From the NCBI GenBank assembly GCA_025210655.1, contig JAOARG010000060.1:1-56299 (forward strand): 56,299 nucleotides of DNA, read 5' to 3'. The translations under genes and the position numbers were made by a program. Of this stretch, positions 1 to 9,754 are shown piece by piece (positions within the stretch are counted from its first letter, which is position 1; every line of letters begins with the position of its first letter). The DNA comes from Bacillota bacterium (GTDB lineage Bacteria > Bacillota > Clostridia > Peptostreptococcales > Acidaminobacteraceae). The notes under the pieces were generated by a model. The model saw only the letters and a list, made by a program, of their open reading frames with translations, had not been told where the DNA came from and made no database searches.

Positions 1-219
1 ACCCTTCAGCATATCCATTATTTCACCCAAGTTATAAACTATTTTTTCTTCAAAAATATCTATATCATATTCATCCTCTATAAGAACAGTTAATTCTGCT
101 AAATCCAACGAATCATATTTTAAATCTTCTCTTAAAGATATACTGGAATTTAATTCTTTAAGAATATCATTTCCCTTCTTTTCATTGATACTATTTAGTA
201 TTTCCAATAATTTTTCCAT
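1..219 (-). CDS. acyl carrier protein, 3' end cut by window edge
   Basis: Seventy-three codons read from an ATG at 219 to the window edge without a stop. The core motif YDSLDLAELTVLIEDEYDID is the acyl carrier protein signature: the Ser of DSL is the expected 4'-phosphopantetheine attachment site, followed by the acidic helix II. A GGAGGGTG ribosome site precedes the ATG. Carrier proteins present acyl or aminoacyl groups to ligases and transferases. Its position beyond the end of the glycan operon, which encodes an LpxD-like acyltransferase, allows a role in glycan acylation, but a fatty-acid or peptide-synthesis role is equally possible. The C-terminus is not visible. Confidence 0.8.
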   Translation of the reverse strand, partial: MEKLLEILNSINEKKGNDILKELNSSISLREDLKYDSLDLAELTVLIEDEYDIDIFEEKIVYNLGEIMDMLKG

Positions 220-814
220 ACTTACACCCTCCATGCTATTAATCAACTTTAAATAAGTATTCCCAATCCATTCATATATAAGTTATTAATACTTATTCAA
301 TCCTATCCTCTTTATTCACCATTTTAATACTATCACTTTTTAGCTACTCTTAAATCTCTCTAATGTTATTATCAAGTTCCTAAGCACTGTCTAAAGCTTA
401 CAAAATATGATTGTTTTTTATATCCACTCTTTAAGACTTCAATCGACACTACACTGTCGATAATAATTACAACAGTTGATTTATCTTCATGAGAAACTTC
501 CTTTTTCATAGTATCTATACAGCAAATAAAATTTTACTGCATGTGCTTGAACTAATAGACTGACTCACTATGTTCCTTCAATAAATAAATCCTGAAAACC
601 AAAGTTCACATCAAATCACATTATAGCATTTAAATATAATATTTCTTTTAATATACATAATACACTCACACATTTTTGTAACAACTATCACACCATCTAT
701 ATTCTCTTTTTACACCTATATATTTAATATTTCATTTATAAAATTCTTATCAAAATATATAACTTATATGTCTATTTTATGATTTTCTAGAACAAGGAAC
801 AATTAATCATAATA
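220..814. other. gene-free AT-rich stretch
   Basis: About 595 bases separate the carrier protein from the wecD-like gene. I see no convincing gene, RNA or strong terminator. A 45-codon minus-strand frame at 372-509 has no ribosome site and no recognisable product, so it may be a gene remnant. The promoter of the carrier protein gene should lie here. Confidence 0.4.
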
Positions 815-1537
815 TTAATCAACAACTTTTCGCATCACATAATTTACTCTTTTAATATTAAACCCATAGCTCATATATAACCTATAAACACCTATATTAT
901 TAGACGATATATTTGTTTCTACAAATTTCAAGTTTTTTTCTTTAGCAAGCTTTAAGGGTTCATTAATAATAGTAAATCCTAATCCACTTCCCTTAAAGTC
1001 ACTGTAGAGTCCAGCTAATAATACATGCATGATTTCACCCTCAATTCTCATCATCGAAAAACCTATAGATTCTGAATTATAACGTATTTCATGAATTTCT
1101 GAAGATGACTTTTTAAATTCTGTTTTTATCCAATTTTTATATCTTTTGTTTGCAATCGATTTATTAAACATCGGATCTAAAGAAATCCTATCAGTACTAA
1201 ATAAGTCATCATCAATTTTGCTCATAACTGATTCAAATACCAATTGATCTTCTACCTTAACATATTCTATATTTTTACTTAACCGTTTTGTAAATCTGCT
1301 CTCATTTTCAATTTCTCTAACTCTTTTTATAATATTTAACTGAGTTTCTAAAAATACAAACCCTTCTTTTTCCAACTTGTGAACTATATCAACCTTACCA
1401 GCTGGAACTCTTGCTAGGATATACTCATATTTATCATAACTTACTTTAGAATCTAACGTATCTTCTTCTTCATACTGAATTTCTAATACTTTCAATCCTA
1501 AATTTTCTTTTTCCCATAAGGCTTCTATCAACTTCAC
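815..1537 (-). CDS. wecD: WecD-like GNAT acetyltransferase for a dTDP-amino sugar
   Basis: This 240-residue protein resembles WecD/RffC, which acetylates the 4-amino group of dTDP-4-amino-4,6-dideoxygalactose with acetyl-CoA to give dTDP-Fuc4NAc. The N-terminal part has YILARVPAGKVDIVHKLEKE, like the RffC N-domain. The C-terminal half (about 90-240) is a GNAT fold ending in NNIGVYRLYMSYGFNI, the usual last acetyl-CoA-binding segment. The start is GTG at 1535-1537, with AGGGA ten bases upstream. It follows rfbB, rfbA, wecE and wecF in the same direction, and these supply its substrate, which supports the call. Another GNAT substrate cannot be excluded from sequence alone. Confidence 0.75.
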   Translation of the reverse strand: MKLIEALWEKENLGLKVLEIQYEEEDTLDSKVSYDKYEYILARVPAGKVDIVHKLEKEGFVFLETQLNIIKRVREIENESRFTKRLSKNIEYVKVEDQLVFESVMSKIDDDLFSTDRISLDPMFNKSIANKRYKNWIKTEFKKSSSEIHEIRYNSESIGFSMMRIEGEIMHVLLAGLYSDFKGSGLGFTIINEPLKLAKEKNLKFVETNISSNNIGVYRLYMSYGFNIKRVNYVMRKVVD

Positions 1538-1585
1538 ACTATCACAATCCCTTCAAAATGCTATTATACAGATTTCTAAAGACAA

Positions 1586-2644
1586 TTACATAGATTCATC
1601 GTACATTTTTTCATAATATTTTACATAATCACCCGAAAGAACATTCAGCAACCATTCAGAATTTGATAAATACCACTGAATAGTTTCTTCAATACCATCT
1701 TCAAACACATACAAAGGATTCCATCCCAATTCTCTAGAAATTTTAGTATTATCTATCGCATATCTTCTATCATGCCCAAGTCTGTCTTTTACATATTTAA
1801 TTAAGTCTTCAGATTTTCCAGTATAGTTCAGAATTTTTTTTACTATTTCAACATTCGCCTTCTCATTATTTCCACCAACATTATATACTTCACCTATTTT
1901 ACCATCATGAAGTACTGCATCAATTGCACTACAATGGTCACTAACATGTAACCAATCTCTGATTTGCATACCATCACCATAAACAGGAAGATCTTTTCCA
2001 TCAATACAATTAATTATCATTAAAGGAATCAACTTTTCAGGAAATTGATAAGGTCCATAATTATTACTACATCTAGTAATATTAACTGGTATTCCAAAGG
2101 TTTCATGATAGGCTCTTACTATCATATCCGCACTAGCTTTTGATGCAGAATAAGGACTATTTGGCATTAATGGAGTAGTCTCCTTAAAAAAACCTGTTTC
2201 ACCTAAGGACCCATAAACCTCATCTGTAGATACTTGAAGAAATTTTACACCTTCTTTGAACTCTTTACAATACTTATCATTTTTATTTGATTTCCAATAC
2301 TCTTTTGCTATATCTAAAAGAACTTGAGTTCCCAAAACGTTAGTTTTAAGAAAAATTTCTGGATCCTCAATACTTCTATCAACATGTGATTCTGCAGCAA
2401 AGTTAATAACCATATCAACATCGAAGGATTTAAACACCTGATTTACAGCTTCCCTGTTCCTAATATCACCTTTTACAAAAACATAATTATCAAAAGATTC
2501 AATATCCTGCAAATTCATAATATTCCCTGCATAAGTTAAAATATCATAGTTAACTACTTTATAATCAGGATATTTATTTAGTATATATTTTATAAAATTA
2601 CTTCCAATAAAACCCGCTCCGCCTGTCACTAGTAATGTTTTCAC
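1586..2644 (-). CDS. rfbB: dTDP-glucose 4,6-dehydratase (RmlB)
   Basis: A 352-residue extended short-chain dehydrogenase of the usual RmlB length. The N-terminal GGAGFIGSNFIKYIL binds NAD, STDEVYGSLG holds the acidic catalytic pair, and YSASKASADM carries the Tyr-x3-Lys pair. It converts dTDP-glucose to dTDP-4-keto-6-deoxyglucose in the cytoplasm. RfbA is encoded just upstream and provides dTDP-glucose. The keto sugar is the substrate of WecE encoded two genes upstream, so here the pathway leads to Fuc4NAc. No rmlC or rmlD is present in the window, which argues against rhamnose as the product of this cluster. Confidence 0.95.
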   Translation of the reverse strand: MKTLLVTGGAGFIGSNFIKYILNKYPDYKVVNYDILTYAGNIMNLQDIESFDNYVFVKGDIRNREAVNQVFKSFDVDMVINFAAESHVDRSIEDPEIFLKTNVLGTQVLLDIAKEYWKSNKNDKYCKEFKEGVKFLQVSTDEVYGSLGETGFFKETTPLMPNSPYSASKASADMIVRAYHETFGIPVNITRCSNNYGPYQFPEKLIPLMIINCIDGKDLPVYGDGMQIRDWLHVSDHCSAIDAVLHDGKIGEVYNVGGNNEKANVEIVKKILNYTGKSEDLIKYVKDRLGHDRRYAIDNTKISRELGWNPLYVFEDGIEETIQWYLSNSEWLLNVLSGDYVKYYEKMYDESM

Positions 2645-2670
2645 AACTACACCTCTTTAATAAATGTATT

Positions 2671-3534
2671 TTATATACCTAGACTTAATAAATATTTACC
2701 ATATTCATTTTTATTATTTGCTTCACCTAATTTAATCAATTGTTCTCTTGTTATCCAATTATTTCTATAAGCGATTTCCTCAATACATGAAATAAACAAA
2801 CCTGTTCGCTTTTGAATAGTTCTTACAAAATCCGACGCATCAGCTAAACCATCATAAGTTCCAGTATCCAGCCATGCAAAACCTCTTCCCAAAAGATCTA
2901 CTTTTAAATTGGATTCCGACAAGTATAGTTTGTTAATATCCGTTATTTCTAACTCCCCCCTATCTGAAGGTCTTAAATTTTTAGCCTTCTCTATTACAGA
3001 ATTATCATAATAATACAATCCCGGAATAGCATACTTAGATTTCGGTTCACTTGGCTTTTCTTCTAAAGAAATTACGTTATAATTTTCATCAAACTCTACT
3101 ACACCGAACTCTTCAGGATTATTAACGAAATATCCGAAAATAAGTGCACCTGAATCTAAACTTGAAGCTTCCATTAATTTAGCACCAAATCCTTGTCCAT
3201 AAAATACATTATCACCTAGTATTAGACAAACAGAATCACTTCCAATAAAGTCTTCTCCAATAATAAATGCCTCTGCTAAACCTTTTGGTTCTTCTTGAAT
3301 TTTGTATTCTAATCTCATTCCTAATTCAGAACCATCACCTAAGATATTTTTATAAAAATCAATATACTCAGGATTCGAAATAACTAAAACTTCTCTTATT
3401 TTAGAAAGCATTAATACACTCAATGGATAATAAATCATAGGTTTATCGTATATAGGTAATAACTGCTTACTTATTCCCTTTGTTATAGGATAAAGCCTTG
3501 TACCGCTTCCTCCAGCTAAAATTATACCCTTCAT
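2671..3534 (-). CDS. rfbA: glucose-1-phosphate thymidylyltransferase (RmlA)
   Basis: A 287-residue nucleotidyltransferase. The start [18 protein letters not shown] contains the nucleotide-binding signature, followed by [20 protein letters not shown] and [10 protein letters not shown], all typical of RmlA. I use the ATG at 3532-3534 because AAAGGAG lies seven bases upstream; a longer frame would add nine residues without a ribosome site. The enzyme makes dTDP-glucose from dTTP and glucose-1-phosphate and is normally feedback-inhibited by the pathway end product. It sits between wecE and rfbB, and the three make the dTDP-amino sugar precursor. Confidence 0.95.
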   Translation of the reverse strand: MKGIILAGGSGTRLYPITKGISKQLLPIYDKPMIYYPLSVLMLSKIREVLVISNPEYIDFYKNILGDGSELGMRLEYKIQEEPKGLAEAFIIGEDFIGSDSVCLILGDNVFYGQGFGAKLMEASSLDSGALIFGYFVNNPEEFGVVEFDENYNVISLEEKPSEPKSKYAIPGLYYYDNSVIEKAKNLRPSDRGELEITDINKLYLSESNLKVDLLGRGFAWLDTGTYDGLADASDFVRTIQKRTGLFISCIEEIAYRNNWITREQLIKLGEANNKNEYGKYLLSLGI

Positions 3535-3623
3535 AGAACTCTCCTTTTTAAACATATACAATAAAAAAATTGCATTTCAAATTATTACAACTAAAAACCT
3601 AATTTTTTAGAACTTACTTCTCA

Positions 3624-4766
3624 TTAATTTACAATTTCACTATAGAATCTATGAATACTTTCTATAACTTTTTCCACATTAGATTCACTTAAATTATAGT
3701 AAATTGGTAATCTTAATAATCGCTCGCTTTCTTTTGTAGTATATTTATCTTCTCCATTAAAACGACCTAATTTCTTACCAGCAAGCGAACTATGAAGCGG
3801 AATATAATGGAATACAGCATTTATATCGTTATCCTTTAAAAATTCTATCAATCTTGATCTCTCTTTCAAATCCTTACATTTTATATAAAACATATGAGCA
3901 TTATGTGAACAATGTTCAGGTATATATGGCAACTCAATGACTCCTATATCACTTAATCCTTTTAACCCATTAAAGTATCTATTCCAAATATCCATTCTAT
4001 TTTTATTTATGGTTTCAGCTTCCTCAAGCTGAGCATACAAGTACGCTGCATTCAACTCACTAGGCAAATAAGAACTCCCTATATCTACCCATGAATATTT
4101 ATCAACTTGTCCTCTAAAAAATTTACTTCGATTTGTTCCTTTCTCACGAATAATTTCCGCTCTTTCAATATATATATTATTATTAATAAGCAACGCTCCG
4201 CCTTCACCCATAGTATAATTTTTAGTTTCATGAAAGCTATATGTCCCAAAGTCACCTATAGAACCAAGAGCCTTCCCTTTATATGTCGACATAACACCTT
4301 GAGCCGCATCTTCAATGACAATTAAATTATACTTTTGAGCCACTTCCATTATTTTATCCATTTCACAAGAAACGCCAGCATAGTGAACCGGTATTATTGC
4401 TTTAGTTCTATCAGTAATGGCATCTTCAATTAATTCTTCATTAATGTTCAAAGTATCAGGCCTAATGTCTACAAAAACTATTGTTGCACCTCTTAAAACA
4501 AATGCATTGACTGTGGAAACAAATGTATATGATGGTGCTATAACTTCATCTCCTTGTTTAATATCCGCTAAAATAGCTGACATCTCTAAGGCATGAGTAC
4601 ACGACGTAGTCAATAATACTTTTGATATATCAAAAGCATTCTCAAACCATTCATTGCATTTTTTTGTATAAATTCCATCACCACACAATTTTCGATTTAT
4701 TCTTATTGCTTCACTTAAATACTTTTCTTCATTCCCAACACAAGGTGGCTGATTAAAACTAATCAT
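3624..4766 (-). CDS. wecE: dTDP-4-amino-4,6-dideoxygalactose transaminase (WecE)
   Basis: A 380-residue DegT-family PLP aminotransferase with close segment-by-segment similarity to enterobacterial WecE/RffA: NQPPCVGNEEKYL near the N-terminus, GDEVIAPSYTFVSTVNAFVL, IVIEDAAQGVMSTYKGKALG, and HETKNYTMGEGGA containing the PLP lysine. YTTKESERLLRLP near the C-terminus is also WecE-like. It transfers an amino group from glutamate to dTDP-4-keto-6-deoxyglucose. The neighbours rfbA, rfbB, wecD-like and wecF form a complete Fuc4NAc route. The similarity is unusually specific for a Firmicute, which suggests an old transfer or shared ancestry of the module. Confidence 0.93.
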   Translation of the reverse strand: MISFNQPPCVGNEEKYLSEAIRINRKLCGDGIYTKKCNEWFENAFDISKVLLTTSCTHALEMSAILADIKQGDEVIAPSYTFVSTVNAFVLRGATIVFVDIRPDTLNINEELIEDAITDRTKAIIPVHYAGVSCEMDKIMEVAQKYNLIVIEDAAQGVMSTYKGKALGSIGDFGTYSFHETKNYTMGEGGALLINNNIYIERAEIIREKGTNRSKFFRGQVDKYSWVDIGSSYLPSELNAAYLYAQLEEAETINKNRMDIWNRYFNGLKGLSDIGVIELPYIPEHCSHNAHMFYIKCKDLKERSRLIEFLKDNDINAVFHYIPLHSSLAGKKLGRFNGEDKYTTKESERLLRLPIYYNLSESNVEKVIESIHRFYSEIVN

Positions 4767-4852
4767 ATTTATCCTCCAAATATTATCTAGTAGCTTCGCT
4801 TAAACGTATATTAATTAACGTCTTAAAATTCTACAATCTTAAACAAATTATT

Positions 4853-5896
4853 TTAAGAATCAAAAATTATTTTCAAATCCATTATCAATTTTTCTTCTGT
4901 GAATTGTTCACTTACATTTTTTATATTTTTCTGAACAGTCTCATAATCCATTTTCGTAAAAAGTTCTTTAAAGTCTCCATTAGATCTGTAAACTTTTAAA
5001 TTATGATCAAAACAAAAACCCCAAGTTGTTATATCATCCCTAATATAGACTTTCTTACCATTCCCCAACAAAGTAGTGATATTTCCCATAGCTTGTTGCC
5101 TTTTATGGTTAAAAATAGCAATTTCTATTTTAGAAAGAATTTTTAAATATTCGTCTATAGGTTTAAAATCTATTATAGGCTTAAACTTATCCCCAAAAAC
5201 CTCTGAACCATAATTTATAACTCTACTTGCATACTTTTTATCACCATATGATAATGGACAAATTATTTCTATGTCCATATCCTTGAATTTTCTCAATTTA
5301 TTAAACACTTCACAATGATTATTACTAGGATCTGCCGAGTTACCAACTTGAATGCAAACTTTATTATTAACTTCTTCCTTAATATTTATAATTTTATCAT
5401 TATATAAATTACTACCGTAAGTAAATGAATAATAATATTTTCCCTTTGATCCATACCATTTTTTAACTAACTCATAGTCTCCTTTAATATGTGTAATAAA
5501 ATTCCCCATATTCTTTATCACATATTTTCTCATTAACTCATGCAACTTATCTTTAACCTTATTTTTAGGCCCCAAATATCGATACAAATCTCCACCCCAA
5601 ATTACCCAATAACTTTTTTTTAAAATCCATGACTGGAGAAAAAATATAGCTGTCAATTGAATACTAAACAATCCATGTATAATTATTTTTTCACAACAGT
5701 TCATATGATAAATCATTCTAACTAAACCAATAAAATCAAACTTATCTTTTATAGTAATAGTATTACTCTGAATCAATTTATCACTTTTTCTTAAAGCAAT
5801 AAACGTATGTGATTCCTTATCAAATTTACTATTAATAAATTCATCGAATCCATCAGTTATTGCAGTATTTCCAGGTATAATATGTACTATACGCAT
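4853..5896 (-). CDS. wecF: WecF-like Fuc4NAc transferase (GT56 family)
   Basis: This 347-residue glycosyltransferase resembles WecF, which moves Fuc4NAc from dTDP-Fuc4NAc to an undecaprenyl-linked disaccharide. Recognisable segments are YWVIWGGDLYRYLG around 125, VCIQVGNSADPSNNHCEVF around 205, and FNHKRQQAMGNITTLLGNGK around 280, each with a counterpart in enterobacterial WecF. No transmembrane segment is obvious, which fits a membrane-associated cytoplasmic enzyme. It is directly upstream of the genes for its sugar donor. The acceptor here is probably not the enterobacterial one, because the operon encodes a GlcNAc(3NAc)A pathway and not a ManNAcA epimerase. Confidence 0.8.
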   Translation of the reverse strand: MRIVHIIPGNTAITDGFDEFINSKFDKESHTFIALRKSDKLIQSNTITIKDKFDFIGLVRMIYHMNCCEKIIIHGLFSIQLTAIFFLQSWILKKSYWVIWGGDLYRYLGPKNKVKDKLHELMRKYVIKNMGNFITHIKGDYELVKKWYGSKGKYYYSFTYGSNLYNDKIINIKEEVNNKVCIQVGNSADPSNNHCEVFNKLRKFKDMDIEIICPLSYGDKKYASRVINYGSEVFGDKFKPIIDFKPIDEYLKILSKIEIAIFNHKRQQAMGNITTLLGNGKKVYIRDDITTWGFCFDHNLKVYRSNGDFKELFTKMDYETVQKNIKNVSEQFTEEKLIMDLKIIFDS

Positions 5897-6078
5897 TTAA
5901 ACCTCCTACTAGTACTCATAAAAAGTTCCTTATAAATATATAACTAAAGCTCTGTTGCATAATTTATTATATTCACCATCTCTCTTTAAATATAATTTTA
6001 TTAAAAACATAAAAATCAAAATTATATAATTACTTATACTCAAACTTATTTCGGATAATTCCTCTTAGACCAAAGTTG

Positions 6079-7203
6079 TTATCCCAACACTTTTTTTACA
6101 ACCCTGCAGACTCTCTCAACTTCTTCTTCATTCATATATGAATGAATAGGTAGCGAAAGCACTCTCTGCGACAATAATCTTGATACATCCAAACTACAAT
6201 ATTCCTTGTTATTAGAGTATACAACTAAGTCACTTAACACCCTTGGATAATAAACCATTGTAGGAATCATCTCTTTTTTCATTTCAGAAATAAATAGTTC
6301 CCTTTCTTCTTTAGAACCTAGTACTATAGTATACTGGGCATAGCTAGAATAATATCCACGAGAAATAATAGGTGTTTTTATATAATCTCCAAGCAAGTCA
6401 TCATATATTGATGCAATTTCATTAATTCTTGATAACTCAAATTCATCAAATACTTTCAACTTTTCTCTTAGTATTGCCGCCTGAATTGAATCTAACCTAG
6501 AATTCATACCTATTCTGACATTATCATATTTATCCTTACCTTTACCATGAACTTTAAGAGATATGATCAAATCTCTTAACGCCTTATCATTTGTAAAAAT
6601 CGCTCCGCCATCTCCATAGCATCCCAAAGGCTTAGCCGGAAAAAAAGAGGTAGTGGCAGCATGGCCAAAACTACACGCCCTTTTACCTTTTATATTTCCA
6701 CCAAAACCTTGGGCTCCATCTTCAAGTATCAACAAATTATATTTAGACGCAATTTTATCTATTTCAGCGTAATTAGCAGGCAGACCGAAAAGATCTACAG
6801 GAATTACAACTTTTGGATTTAGCTCGCCTTCTTCAATAATATTTCTTATCGCTTCTTCAAGACTTGATGGCTTCATATTAAATGTTTGATTATCTACATC
6901 AACAAAAACTGGAGTTGCACCTAAGTTCGATACTACTTCTGCTGTTGCAAAAAAAGTGAAATTCGGTACGAAAACTGCATCACCAGGTCCTATTCCCCAT
7001 CCCATAAGTACCAATTTAAGAGCATCTGTACCATTAGCACAAGTTATACAATAATCAACACCAACGTAATTAGCCAATTCTTTCTCGAGATTCTCAACTT
7101 CTGACCCACCAATGAACCTTGATGAATTTATAACTCTTTGAATAGCATTATCTATATTTTTCTTATTATATTCGTATTGTTTTTTTAGATCTCTAAACTC
7201 CAC
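6079..7203 (-). CDS. wbpE: WbpE/WlbC-like nucleotide-sugar 3-aminotransferase
   Basis: A 374-residue DegT/DnrJ/EryC1 aminotransferase. Key segments are CANGTDALKLVLMGWGIGPG, LLILEDGAQGFGGNIKGKRA and the PLP-lysine loop TTSFFPAKPLGCYGDGGAIF, which match the WbpE group acting on 3-keto UDP-GlcNAc uronic acid. I prefer GTG at 7201-7203, giving the family-like start MEFRDLKKQYE with GAAGG eight bases upstream; a GTG nine bases earlier is closer to the ribosome site. It overlaps the acetyltransferase gene by 11 bases. With the dehydrogenases and acetyltransferase of this operon it makes UDP-GlcNAc(3NAc)A. Confidence 0.85.
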   Translation of the reverse strand: MEFRDLKKQYEYNKKNIDNAIQRVINSSRFIGGSEVENLEKELANYVGVDYCITCANGTDALKLVLMGWGIGPGDAVFVPNFTFFATAEVVSNLGATPVFVDVDNQTFNMKPSSLEEAIRNIIEEGELNPKVVIPVDLFGLPANYAEIDKIASKYNLLILEDGAQGFGGNIKGKRACSFGHAATTSFFPAKPLGCYGDGGAIFTNDKALRDLIISLKVHGKGKDKYDNVRIGMNSRLDSIQAAILREKLKVFDEFELSRINEIASIYDDLLGDYIKTPIISRGYYSSYAQYTIVLGSKEERELFISEMKKEMIPTMVYYPRVLSDLVVYSNNKEYCSLDVSRLLSQRVLSLPIHSYMNEEEVERVCRVVKKVLG

Positions 7204-7777
7204 AATTTTCACCTTCTATTTTTATTAATGAGTCATCTTCTAATATTGTATACTTTCTTTCACAACTTGAACATGTATAATTTGATTCAAGTTTTTCTCC
7301 ACATTCACACACCCATCCAACTTGTTTTCCTGGTACACCCACTATCAGTGCATAATCCTTAACATGATTCGTAACCACAGAACCGGCTGCGATCATTGAC
7401 CATTTTCCAATAATATTCCCACATATAATTGTACAATTTGCACCTAAAGTAGCTCCTTCTCTTACCAGAGTTCTCTTATAATTCAATCTTCCTTTTGAAA
7501 ACTTGCTTCTAGGATTTATGTCATTTGTAAAAACCATGGACGGACCACAAAACACATAATCTTCAAGTTCAACGCCCTCATATACAGAAACATTATTTTG
7601 AATTTTGACACCATTTCCTATCCTTACATTATTTGAAATATTTACATTTTGCCCCAAGGAGCAGTTATTACCGATAACTGCCCCACTTTGAACATGAGTA
7701 AAATGCCATATTTTTGAATTAACTCCTATAGATACATCCTTATCTATATAACTACTTTCATGTACAAAATAATCCAT
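7193..7777 (-). CDS. wbpD: WbpD/WlbB-like N-acetyltransferase, left-handed beta helix
   Basis: A 194-residue hexapeptide-repeat acetyltransferase. Repeats such as IGNNCSLGQNVNISNNVRIG form the left-handed beta helix, and VFTNDINPRSK with WSMIAAGSVVTNHVKDYALI is typical of WbpD, which acetylates the 3-amino group of UDP-GlcNAc(3NH2)A. The C-terminus carries a tail with two Cys pairs, CECGEKL and CSSCERKY, which probably binds a metal; such tails occur in some homologues. Its start overlaps the stop of the upstream wbpB-like gene (TAATG), so translation is likely coupled. Confidence 0.87.
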   Translation of the reverse strand: MDYFVHESSYIDKDVSIGVNSKIWHFTHVQSGAVIGNNCSLGQNVNISNNVRIGNGVKIQNNVSVYEGVELEDYVFCGPSMVFTNDINPRSKFSKGRLNYKRTLVREGATLGANCTIICGNIIGKWSMIAAGSVVTNHVKDYALIVGVPGKQVGWVCECGEKLESNYTCSSCERKYTILEDDSLIKIEGENCGV

Positions 7778-8853
7778 TACTTCTCGCTCCTAAAATCTAA
7801 TGTACTTATATTATTTATTGGCAAAAATATTTGTTTCCCTGCAGAGGATGATTTATAAATTGAAAGAACCAACTCCAAAGCATCCCTTCCATCTTTTGCA
7901 GTTATATAAGGGTCCCTATCATTTCTTATCGCTTCTACTACATCATTATATAAAGGAGTATGTCCGTAGCCATATACATTAGGAGGATCTTCATTATATT
8001 TTTCTTTTATTTCATCTAAAGTTTCTACTCCATCAGCAATCATCCATTCTTCAATTAAATTCACTGATTTTCCTCCAGCTTTTACAGTACCCTTTTCGCC
8101 GAAGATATATAAAGTTTCTTCTAAATTACTTGGGTAAACATTAGTTGTACCTTCAATTACACCATAACTACCATTTTTAAACTTAATAAGAGCCAAACCT
8201 AAATCCTCAGCATCTATATAATCATGAATCATATTATCTGTTAGTCCTATGACACTTTCTATTTCCGAACCCATCATCCATCTCAACAAATCTATATTGT
8301 GTATACATTGATTCATAAGTGCCCCACCATCTTGCTCCCAAGTACCACGCCATGGTGCCTGTTTATAGTAATTTTCTCCACGATTCCATCTTATATGTGC
8401 TGTACCATGAAGCAATTTTCCAAAAGAACCTTTTTCAACAGCACTTCTAATTTTCTGAATAGACTTATTAAATCTGTTCTGATGACATGCACAAACTTTC
8501 ACTTTATTTTCTTTCGAAAGTCTTATTATTTCATCTGCTTCATCTAATGACAATGTTATTGGTTTCTCTATAATCAAGTTAATCCTGCTATTAATACAAT
8601 CTATAGCAATACTTCCATGCTTACCACTCTCAGTGCAAATGGCTACTAAGTCTAAATCTTCTTTCTTTAACATTTCAGTATAATCATTATAGCAAGCTAC
8701 ATCTTTCAAAACATCGAAATCATTTTTCAAACTTTCAATTTGTGACGCATCTATATCACAAAGGCCTACTATTTCCAACTTGTTTTTAATTGCTGAAGCT
8801 ATATGATTTCTAGATATTCTACCACAACCTATAATTCCGTATTTTAAATCCAT
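7777..8853 (-). CDS. wbpB: WbpB/WlbA-like UDP-sugar 3-dehydrogenase (Gfo/Idh/MocA)
   Basis: A 358-residue Gfo/Idh/MocA oxidoreductase. YGIIGCGRISRNHIASAI is the NAD-binding loop, NLIIEKPITLSLDEAD holds the EKP motif, and DGGALMNQCIHNIDLLRWMM contains the catalytic His region. WlbA/WbpB oxidises C3 of UDP-GlcNAcA and recycles its cofactor with 2-oxoglutarate. I use the ATG at 8851-8853, preceded by GGAG, instead of an ATG five codons upstream that overlaps the ribosome site. It sits between the LpxD-like and WbpD-like genes in a tightly packed operon, so the pathway assignment rests on both sequence and context. Confidence 0.87.
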   Translation of the reverse strand: MDLKYGIIGCGRISRNHIASAIKNKLEIVGLCDIDASQIESLKNDFDVLKDVACYNDYTEMLKKEDLDLVAICTESGKHGSIAIDCINSRINLIIEKPITLSLDEADEIIRLSKENKVKVCACHQNRFNKSIQKIRSAVEKGSFGKLLHGTAHIRWNRGENYYKQAPWRGTWEQDGGALMNQCIHNIDLLRWMMGSEIESVIGLTDNMIHDYIDAEDLGLALIKFKNGSYGVIEGTTNVYPSNLEETLYIFGEKGTVKAGGKSVNLIEEWMIADGVETLDEIKEKYNEDPPNVYGYGHTPLYNDVVEAIRNDRDPYITAKDGRDALELVLSIYKSSSAGKQIFLPINNISTLDFRSEK

Positions 8854-8857
8854 ATTA

Positions 8858-9754
8858 TTATTCTCCATTTTTTTTAATTACAGTTGCTGGTACACCAGCA
8901 ACTACAGTATTGTTATCAACATTCTTCAGCACAACAGCTCCCATACCAACTAGCGAATCCTTACCAACAGTTAATTGGTTCAATATTGCAGAACAAGGCG
9001 CAACATAAGAATTTTTTTTCAAGACAACACTACCAGCAATCATAGAAAGTGCTATTACATTAACATTCTCCTCAATAATAACATTGTGAGCAATATGACA
9101 TAAGTTATCTATCTTCACACCATCAGAAATTATAGTATCATCTATAGTTCCTCTATCAATACAAGTGTTTGCACCAATATCAACATTTGAGCCGATTAAC
9201 ACTCCACCAAAATGAGGGATTTTCTTATTAGCTCCATTACTTGTTTTGTAATATCCATATCCATCACTTCCAATTACTACACCTGAAGAAATAGATGTAT
9301 TATCACCAATAACAACTTTATTATCAATTGAAACATTATTTTCAATAATTACATTGTCACCAATAACAACTTCATCTCCTATATAGCAATTGCACCCTAT
9401 AGCTACATTATGTCCTATATCGTTGCTCTTAACAACGCTATTTATACCGATAGTATCTCTCTTCTTATCTGTGACAAAAAATTCTTTTAATATTTCAAAA
9501 TATATCTCTCGCGGATTATTACAAAAAATATAGTTTGAGCACATATTGCTAAATTCATGTTCTTGGCATATAACCAATAACTGTAAATCATCCGGCAACA
9601 CATATCTTTCAATATTTTTTATCCAAACTATTGAATTATTCTTCGCCTTATTTAAAGAAGAAAAACCTTGAATAACATTCGTTTTATTCTCTACATACTC
9701 AAATTCAAAACAGTTTTCAGATAAAAATGATAATATATCCTTCACATTTACCAT
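8858..9754 (-). CDS. LpxD-like acyltransferase
   Basis: This 298-residue protein has an N-terminal uridine-binding-like domain (about 1-100) and a long hexapeptide beta helix (about 105-290). [20 protein letters not shown] and [14 protein letters not shown] match the LpxD core, including the His region that activates the acyl acceptor. LpxD transfers hydroxyacyl groups from acyl carrier protein to the amino group of a UDP-sugar in lipid A synthesis. No other lipid A gene is visible, so the likely role is acylation of an amino sugar in this glycan. An acyl carrier protein is encoded at the left edge of the window. It overlaps the deacetylase gene by 7 bases. Confidence 0.75.
   Translation of the reverse strand: MVNVKDILSFLSENCFEFEYVENKTNVIQGFSSLNKAKNNSIVWIKNIERYVLPDDLQLLVICQEHEFSNMCSNYIFCNNPREIYFEILKEFFVTDKKRDTIGINSVVKSNDIGHNVAIGCNCYIGDEVVIGDNVIIENNVSIDNKVVIGDNTSISSGVVIGSDGYGYYKTSNGANKKIPHFGGVLIGSNVDIGANTCIDRGTIDDTIISDGVKIDNLCHIAHNVIIEENVNVIALSMIAGSVVLKKNSYVAPCSAILNQLTVGKDSLVGMGAVVLKNVDNNTVVAGVPATVIKKNGE

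Noticed and set aside
372..509. Minus-strand frame of 45 codons
   Set aside because: No ribosome site and no recognisable product; at most a gene remnant.
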